Of a DNA stretch of 10,329 nucleotides, positions 1-5,135 are shown piece after piece. Each line of letters begins with the position of its first letter. The first letter of the stretch is position 1. Made by a program: the position numbers and the translations under genes. The notes under the pieces are model-generated. The model was given only the letters and a program-made list of their open reading frames with translations, had not been told where the DNA came from and did not search any database. Source of the DNA: Chrysochromulina parva (lineage: Eukaryota > Haptophyta > Prymnesiales > Chrysochromulinaceae); the NCBI GenBank assembly GCA_002887195.1, contig PJAB01002135.1, positions 1 through 10,329 on the forward strand, read 5' to 3'.

Positions 1-5
1 CGCGG

Positions 6-29
6 TACCGCGTAAGGCTTTACGCGGTA
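6..29. repeat. Perfect 10-bp inverted repeat at left edge
   Basis: TACCGCGTAA at 6-15 is the exact reverse complement of TTACGCGGTA at 20-29, with a 4-base GGCT loop. The left arm overlaps a second palindrome, GCGGTACCGC, at 2-11. It lies just upstream of the first ATG of the MRS2 frame (35), so it could be a 5' leader hairpin, or coding if the gene extends to the left. No function is assigned. Confidence 0.6.
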
Positions 30-34
30 TCGTA

Positions 35-1990
35 ATGAAACCAATTCTGGTTAACGCACGCGGTGCGGGGGCCGCGGCGGTTCACTCGCCCCTAAGGTCT
101 TGCGGGCTGCCTACCCCCCTATGGGCTCGGAGATATCGGAGGCGCCGTGGCAGACACCAAGGCACTGGCAGAGCCATTGTACAGGACCTCAGGAACCACG
201 AAGTTGGGACACGCTGGTCGGCAAATCCGACGCTGAGCATGGAGGCTGCCTCGGCGCGACCCGGCGCCACCGCCGATCGCCTCACGAAATTGAGGGTGCT
301 CCATTTTTCCAGGTTCAAGCCACCCGACCATGCTCCCGTAATCAAGTATATCTCACGCAAGGATCTCCTCGATGAGCTCAATGCTCCATCGCACAAGGCT
401 GGTCATGCCGTGCTGCAATCACCCGCACGCCAGGCGGTGCAGAGCTCTACGAACATCAACCTCACCAAGCCACGAGATATTCGCAAGATCGATCCTGCTT
501 TCGCCACTCGGCTTGAGCCAGCATTCATTGTGCGCACGGGCTGCATCATCATCGCATTCGGACGCTCCGAGCTGCGTGCAGTCATTACGCCTGACGCTTT
601 GTACTGCATAATGCCCCCACATCTTACTCCAAACCTCGAACGCGCGGGTGGCGGCAATCCACTCGAAAAGAGCCTCGCAGCCCTTCGCACAAATCTCGCG
701 ATACTTCGGGCCGCTTCCGCTTCCGAGACCGCCGCTGCCGCGTCGCTAGCGCTGAGTGCTCCTCTGCAAAGTGCAGCGTTCGACCGCACATCGCATGACT
801 CGCAGAAGAACCTATCGACCATCCCCCGCAGCAGCTCCAATCCTGAACTCACCTCGGAAGAAATGACCTCGGAGGTACTCCGCGCCAGAAGTGCACACGA
901 TGAAGAGAAGATGCATCTACCGGTCTCGTTGTTGGGGGCAGACACCGATGCGACTACCGACGCCATCCCTGCCAATGACCACAACGAGATCTCCGTGGCC
1001 GTCGCTGAGAAGGTCGCCGGGGCCGCGGCCTCAACCTTCGAGTTCTGCGCCTTGGAGGCGCTTCTAATGACAGTCTGTGCGGAGCTGTCGCGGCGGCAGT
1101 CTGCGCTCACTGAGACGGTGCAGCAAGCACTTCTCGCGCTGCGGCGCAACGTGACGGGTACGCGCGTGGTGGCGGACGACAAGCAGCTCGAGATCGTGCG
1201 CACGTTGAAGCAGCAGGTGCGCGAGCTGCTCGTGCAGTCGCAGGCGCTCGAGGAGGAGCTGCAAGAGGTGCTCGACGAGAACGAGGACCTCGAAGATATG
1301 TACCTCTCACGCCAACTGCACCTGCTCGAGCAAGGCACGCTCCCCGAGGGCGGCGAGCAAGACCACGAGGAGGCGGAGGTGATCCTCGAGTCGTACCTGC
1401 AGGAGGTGGGTGCGACGGTGGCCGAGCTCGAGGTGCTCACATACGGCATCGAGGGCACCGAAAAGTTCGTCTCGTTCCGGCTCGACAGCGCGCGCAACCG
1501 GCTTCTCAAGTTCGACGCGATCATGACTGCCTCAGCGACCGCGCTCGGCCTCGGCCAGCTGGTCGCGGGCATCTTCGGCATGAACTTACCTGCCACCATC
1601 TTCCACGAAGACCTCTACCCCGACACCTTGTTCTGGTCGGTCACGGGCTGCACCGTGTTCGTGGTCGCGTCGCTCATCTCGATTCTGATCATGAAGTTCA
1701 ACGCGCCTCCTAAAGGATGGTTCCCGTGGATTTTTGGCCGGTGCTGCGGCGAAAGCGACGACTATGATCCCCTTGCCGAGCAGCTTGAGCAGATTGGCAC
1801 CGCAAAGGGCGTGCCTCCAAGCGCCCCCGTCCCCCTAATTCCTCCTAGAAATGGCCCGAGCACCTTGAAGGCCAACACCGCGGGGGCCGGTGCTCCAACC
1901 ACGGCGGTGTCCGTGACGACCGACGACCACTTGCTTGCCCCCAGCCCCCGATGGCCCAACTTCACCAAAGGTCAGGGGCGGCGGGAGTGA
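35..1990 (+). CDS. MRS2/CorA-family magnesium channel (plant/mitochondrial MRS2 type), 5' end uncertain
   Basis: Homopentameric Mg2+ channel subunit of the MRS2/LPE10 group of CorA proteins, which conducts Mg2+ across mitochondrial, plastid or vacuolar membranes. The family signature GMN is at residues 515-517, at the end of the first of two C-terminal membrane helices (about 497-516 and 533-553), and the joining loop carries acidic residues E525 and D526. The N-terminal domain is recognisable at about 86-193 (KPRDIRKID at 145-153) and the long helical arm at 335-425 (FEFCALE, then ENEDLEDMYLSR). About 130 low-complexity Ser/Ala/Thr residues separate them, which is unusual. The frame has no stop up to the left edge, so the gene may begin outside the window. 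Residues 1-68 are Arg-rich, use less G/C-ending codons (AGG, AGA, CTA, GTA) than the core, and match nothing I know. They could be an organelle transit peptide or 5' leader, in which case M69 (239-241) is the start. Family call firm; location and start uncertain. Confidence 0.9.
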   Translation: MKPILVNARGAGAAAVHSPLRSCGLPTPLWARRYRRRRGRHQGTGRAIVQDLRNHEVGTRWSANPTLSMEAASARPGATADRLTKLRVLHFSRFKPPDHAPVIKYISRKDLLDELNAPSHKAGHAVLQSPARQAVQSSTNINLTKPRDIRKIDPAFATRLEPAFIVRTGCIIIAFGRSELRAVITPDALYCIMPPHLTPNLERAGGGNPLEKSLAALRTNLAILRAASASETAAAASLALSAPLQSAAFDRTSHDSQKNLSTIPRSSSNPELTSEEMTSEVLRARSAHDEEKMHLPVSLLGADTDATTDAIPANDHNEISVAVAEKVAGAAASTFEFCALEALLMTVCAELSRRQSALTETVQQALLALRRNVTGTRVVADDKQLEIVRTLKQQVRELLVQSQALEEELQEVLDENEDLEDMYLSRQLHLLEQGTLPEGGEQDHEEAEVILESYLQEVGATVAELEVLTYGIEGTEKFVSFRLDSARNRLLKFDAIMTASATALGLGQLVAGIFGMNLPATIFHEDLYPDTLFWSVTGCTVFVVASLISILIMKFNAPPKGWFPWIFGRCCGESDDYDPLAEQLEQIGTAKGVPPSAPVPLIPPRNGPSTLKANTAGAGAPTTAVSVTTDDHLLAPSPRWPNFTKGQGRRE

Positions 1991-2140
1991 AACGACCAGC
2001 CCGTAGCTATACTGGCCCGGAGTACACCTGGGGCCGGCGCAGCGGGGATTCGGAGGCGAGGTTGTGCCTGGTGCGGACGCGCGCGCTTTGTCCTTTGAGA
2101 TTGAGCACAGAGACCTTGTCGCGCGAGCATAGGATATAGG

Positions 2141-2177
2141 CGTTCACTACCGTTCACTACCGTTCACTACCGTTCAC
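2141..2177. repeat. 10-bp tandem repeat, 3.7 copies
   Basis: CGTTCACTAC occurs three times without mismatch (2141-2150, 2151-2160, 2161-2170), followed by a partial fourth copy, CGTTCAC, at 2171-2177. It lies about 550 bp upstream of the CCCH start. It is probably a small slippage-generated minisatellite; repeated protein-binding sites are possible but unsupported. Confidence 0.85.
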
Positions 2178-2579
2178 AGCAGTCAGCACTTGACCTTTAG
2201 ACCACTTTTAGACCAGATGGGCGGCGTTTACCGTTTTGACCGTTTATGGGCCATGGGCGGATGGGCGGCGGCCGGCGCGAGGGCGCGTGGCGGACATGGC
2301 GGGGGCGGGGCAAATCCGGGACATAACACCGATTGGACATTGAGCCCGGCGACCGGACGCGGACAGCCGTCCCCGAGACGGACGGAGACGGGTGTCGCTG
2401 TCGGCATCGCGGCATGGGCGGGCCCCGCGCGGCCGAAAGACGAAACGTCAAACGAACTGACGCTTATTACATATATTACTGACGAAGCATACTGAATCGG
2501 AAACGTACTTTGAACTTTCAACTTACATGTATTCGGCGAGTGAAGTTTTGCCGGTCTCTGTCGGAGGCTGCTAGAATGA

Positions 2580-2599
2580 GCCGACGGTCTCCTGTCGGC
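2580..2599 (+). repeat. Short inverted repeat in presumed leader of the CCCH gene
   Basis: GCCGAC at 2580-2585 pairs perfectly with GTCGGC at 2594-2599 around an 8-base loop. The downstream part also repeats, almost exactly, a sequence 33 bp earlier (2552-2564). It lies 130-149 bp before the CCCH start codon, so it may sit in the 5' leader. Short stems like this arise by chance in GC-rich DNA, so functional weight is low. Confidence 0.35.
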
Positions 2600-2728
2600 G
2601 ACTTTCTAATATCGATGCGTCAGTTCCGAGTGTGGTTGTCGTGACTTGACTTTGTTCACACCGCTACATGTATTCATACACACAGTGAAAAAAGTGACGC
2701 CAGGCGCGGGTGACGCGCCGACCACGCG

Positions 2729-4282
2729 ATGAAGCCTTTCGTTTCGGCAGGTATCCTGCCGCAAGACCCTCAAGACCTCAACACATTTGTGCCACCAAGG
2801 CCACCGACCGTTCCTGCCCACTATGTATACGATCCGAAGCAGGGTATCTGGCTACCTCCTTCGGCCATCAGCTGCCATCCTGGTGGTGCGACCGCAGGCC
2901 ATGTCATCGAGGTGCACAAGTTTACGGGCCCAAAGATGCCGGGTGTCGACGACCCAAACGAGCCGATTTGCTTTGGGTATATCAACATGGGTGTGTGCCC
3001 CCGGCTCTCTCGTGGCGATCGGTGCAGGCATCGCCACTTGCCACCAGACCACCCTGCGGTCATTGAGGACCGCGTCAGGTGCGGAAAGTTGCCATCCACA
3101 GCGCTCGAGGCGGTTCGGACAGGTAATACGGTGGAGCTCGCGCGCATTCTGTGGTTCGCCGCCGATGCAAGAGTCATCTCCAGCGTCAATCTCCCGCCCC
3201 GGCCGCCGCCGGAGAAGACGTCGGTGGCGGCGTCGGGGTCCGGCATGCGCGATGGCTTCATGATGGATCCTGGCCCCGAGTTCCAGATGTGCTTCGACTA
3301 CGTGACCAAGGGCGCCTGCAAGCGGCTGGCAAACGGGATCGTGTGCCGCTCGCGCCACCTACCCAAAGACCACCCGGACGTAGTCGAGTACCTCAAGAAG
3401 CCAATCCCTGCCTCCACCTCAGGGCTGCGCTTCAAAAGCAAAGAAGAGAAGGAGAAGGCGGCGCGCGAGGAGGCAGCCAAGATGATGGCGATGCAGATGC
3501 AGGCAATGATGCCCGGACTGCCGCCTGCAGCCGCCAACGCGTATGCGACTTCGGTGGCCGCCGCGCCGGTGGGTATCAGGGACGCAGCTGCAATGCAACA
3601 GGCGGCCTTTCTAGCCACCCTGCAGGCCAAGTACGTGGCCGCCGCTGCTGCCACCGCCGCCGCCGCCGCCGGGCCATCTGCCGCGTGCTCGGTCGCGCCG
3701 CCGTACGAAGCACCTGCCTTTGGCGAGCGTGAACGCGGCCGCGCCCGGTTCGAGGATCGATACGATAGGGATAGAGACAGGGTTCGGGATAGGGGCAGGG
3801 AGAGGTCGCGTGAGCGAGAGCGACGAGGTGGCAGGGATCGCTATGGTGACAGCGACGACGACCGCTACGACAACCGCTACGCCGACCGCTACGCCGACCG
3901 CTACGCCGATCGCTACGACGACCGTTACGACGACCGTTACGACGACCGTTACGACGACCGTTACGACGACCGTTACGACGACCGTTACGACGATCGGGGT
4001 GGCGACCGCGGCGGCGACCGGGGTGGCGACCGTCGCCGCGGCGACCGCGGCGGTGAGCGCCGCAGTGGCGATCTCGGCGGCAGCAGGCGACATGGATCAA
4101 TGGACGAACGCGATCGAATCGAGCAGGACGCAGATCCTCTTGATCTACTGCTTAGCCAGCGCTCCCGTTCACACGAGCGTTCTCGAGAGCGACTAGGTCA
4201 GCGCGAGGATAGTGATCCGCCGCCCGACTTCACCGCTGAGGACGAGCCAGAGTACCGCACGTTCTTGGAGCCCAGGGATTGA
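2729..4282 (+). CDS. Tandem CCCH zinc-finger protein with RD/RE-rich C-terminal tail (probable RNA-binding factor)
   Basis: A 517-residue protein, probably a nuclear RNA-binding factor. An in-frame TGA at 2711-2713 precedes the first ATG, so the start is well supported unless there is an upstream exon. Two fingers are seen: C81, C90, C99, H103 and C188, C197, C206, H210. Both have C-X8-C-X8-C-X3-H spacing and both end in HLPxDHPxV, so they are copies of one unit. Usual CCCH fingers have 4-6 residues between the second and third cysteines, so this is a divergent type. After the fingers come a charged helix (about 236-262), a Met/Ala-rich stretch with an alanine run (302-314), RE/RD dipeptides (333-370), eleven four-residue xxRY units (377-420), GGDR repeats and an SRSHERSRER segment near 472-483. 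Such tails are common in splicing and mRNA-processing proteins. Zinc-finger class is confident; specific role unknown. Confidence 0.8.
   Translation: MKPFVSAGILPQDPQDLNTFVPPRPPTVPAHYVYDPKQGIWLPPSAISCHPGGATAGHVIEVHKFTGPKMPGVDDPNEPICFGYINMGVCPRLSRGDRCRHRHLPPDHPAVIEDRVRCGKLPSTALEAVRTGNTVELARILWFAADARVISSVNLPPRPPPEKTSVAASGSGMRDGFMMDPGPEFQMCFDYVTKGACKRLANGIVCRSRHLPKDHPDVVEYLKKPIPASTSGLRFKSKEEKEKAAREEAAKMMAMQMQAMMPGLPPAAANAYATSVAAAPVGIRDAAAMQQAAFLATLQAKYVAAAAATAAAAAGPSAACSVAPPYEAPAFGERERGRARFEDRYDRDRDRVRDRGRERSRERERRGGRDRYGDSDDDRYDNRYADRYADRYADRYDDRYDDRYDDRYDDRYDDRYDDRYDDRGGDRGGDRGGDRRRGDRGGERRSGDLGGSRRHGSMDERDRIEQDADPLDLLLSQRSRSHERSRERLGQREDSDPPPDFTAEDEPEYRTFLEPRD
3857..3988 (+). repeat. Coding 12-bp minisatellite encoding xxRY repeats (11 units)
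   Basis: Eleven contiguous 12-bp units encode DDRY, DNRY, three ADRY, then six DDRY. The first five vary in sequence and use CGC for arginine. The last six (3917-3988) are identical at every base, GACGACCGTTAC, with CGT for arginine. Identical copies at one end indicate recent expansion by slippage or unequal exchange. The unit is a multiple of three, so copy-number changes stay in frame. A degenerate GGCGACCG-type repeat continues to about 4040. Confidence 0.95.
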
Positions 4283-4343
4283 TTGATCCGGTAGACCTAA
4301 CTGGGAACAATGCTTGGAGCTGAAGAGTGCGCTGAGGCATCTG

Positions 4344-4399
4344 GATGGAAGAGTCCATCTGAAGGTTCGTGGCTCGTGCGTCGTGGCGGTCGCACGACG
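4344..4399. repeat. Two adjacent perfect hairpins downstream of the CCCH stop codon
   Basis: GATGGA (4344-4349) pairs with TCCATC (4354-4359) around an AGAG loop. Twenty bases on, CGTCGTG (4379-4385) pairs with CACGACG (4393-4399) around a 7-base loop. They lie 60-120 bp past the CCCH stop, so they would be in its 3' untranslated region if that is long enough. A role in 3' end formation or stability is only a guess. Confidence 0.4.
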
Positions 4400-4503
4400 G
4401 CGACGCGCCCGAGACGGGGGAAGGCTCTCCTCTCGCGCCAACTCGCGGTCGCGCCACCCTGTCAATGGCGGCACGGAGCGCTTTGAGGCCCGGCCGCGTT
4501 ATC

Positions 4504-4519
4504 CGCGTTTGAGAACGCG
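4504..4519. repeat. 6-bp stem, 4-base loop inverted repeat
   Basis: CGCGTT at 4504-4509 is complementary to AACGCG at 4514-4519 with a TGAG loop. It lies in the middle of the convergent intergenic region. It is one of several small stems there and has no assigned role. Confidence 0.35.
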
Positions 4520-4588
4520 TTTGCCGTTTGAGGTCGTCTCACTACATAGTACATTGTTCTAATTACATGCGTAACCAGATGTTTGTAA

Positions 4589-4607
4589 CCGGGCCGGACC
4601 GGCCCGG
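4589..4607. repeat. GC-only 19-bp palindrome in convergent intergenic region
   Basis: CCGGGCCGG (4589-4597) and CCGGCCCGG (4599-4607) are exact reverse complements around one central A. As RNA the innermost pair would open, giving about an 8-bp all-GC stem with a 3-base loop. It resembles a bacterial terminator stem but has no T run and the context is eukaryotic. A transcriptional pause or 3' end element between converging genes is possible. Confidence 0.5.
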
Positions 4608-4661
4608 GGTATACCGCTCCAGCCCCACCACGATACACGACCACGAGTTATATTTATCTGC

Positions 4662-4683
4662 TCTCGAGACTATCTCGAGACTA
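4662..4683. repeat. 11-bp tandem duplication containing TCTCGAGA palindromes
   Basis: TCTCGAGACTA occurs twice head to tail (4662-4672 and 4673-4683). Each copy contains the 8-bp palindrome TCTCGAGA. It lies in the A/T-richer middle of the convergent intergenic region. Likely slippage duplication. Confidence 0.7.
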
Positions 4684-5135
4684 CGCTCCAACGTTGAACA
4701 GCACGCAGCGCCGAGGAGTCATCACGTCACCGTTTACCGGCGCGACCCCCGGCCGAGCTGCGGGGCCCCGTGCCCACATCATTCTTCCGATACCTGTGCG
4801 ATCTCTACCGTACGTTCTCCATCCTCCCAGTCTGCCATCGATGGCCCCACACGTTCTCCATGCAGTCTCCGACGCCCCTCTGTGCTGCCCGCTGCCCATG
4901 TGCCCCGAAGCTGGCAGGGCCTCGTACCGACCTCGTACCGGTACCGGCCTCCCTAGCCCCCCCCCGCGTGCCTTGCACACCGCACATGCACAGGACATCA
5001 CACGACATGATGCCACGCTCCGGCTACGGGCCAGCTGCGTCCAGCACACACAGCCCCTGCACCCGGCGCACCTCGCGAGCGTGCACGCTCTCTTCCGTTG
5101 CTCAGCCAAGATTGAGCTGCCTCCGTACGTCTCGC

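Larger units (their letters stand above)
1991..2728. other. Intergenic region between MRS2 and CCCH genes (3' end of one, promoter/leader of the next)
   Basis: This stretch of 738 bp holds no coding frame I can support. The first half is GC-rich, with a GC-box-like GGGGGCGGGG run near 2309-2320 and short repeats: three and a half copies of a 10-bp unit at 2141-2177, and TTTAGACCA at 2196-2204 and again at 2207-2215. From about 2440 the base composition becomes clearly more A/T-rich than any other part of the window. That part repeats TACATGTATTC (2524-2534 and 2665-2675) and CGGTCTC(C)TGTCGG (2552-2564 and 2585-2598). The A/T-richer part directly before the CCCH start is the likely promoter and 5' leader. 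The transcription start cannot be placed. Confidence 0.6.
4283..5135. other. Convergent intergenic region (two 3' ends), no gene supported
   Basis: 853 bp between the tail-to-tail CCCH and kinase genes. It must hold both 3' untranslated regions and poly(A) sites, but I recognise no poly(A) signal. Frames crossing it on either strand show no domain and run antisense into the kinase or stop short of it, so I reject them. It has several perfect small inverted repeats (4344-4359, 4379-4399, 4504-4519, 4589-4607), an 11-bp tandem pair at 4662-4683, a repeated CTCGTACCG (4921-4929 and 4932-4940) and a C run near 4961. No tRNA or rRNA is evident. Confidence 0.6.

Noticed and set aside
403..1599. 398-codon frame on the minus strand, Ser-rich
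   Set aside because: Shadow of the MRS2 gene: serine runs arise from antisense reading of GAG/GCG-rich codons, and no domain is seen.
3611..4093. Minus-strand frame with regular VVVTVVVT repeats
   Set aside because: An antisense reading of the 12-bp coding minisatellite, so its regularity is inherited from the DDRY repeat.
4589..4607. Rho-independent terminator
   Set aside because: No T run follows the GC palindrome, and all genes present are eukaryotic.
4681..5109. 142-codon minus-strand frame after the kinase stop, Cys- and Arg-rich
   Set aside because: The cysteines show no regular spacing, composition is that of GC-rich non-coding DNA, and there is no homology I recognise.
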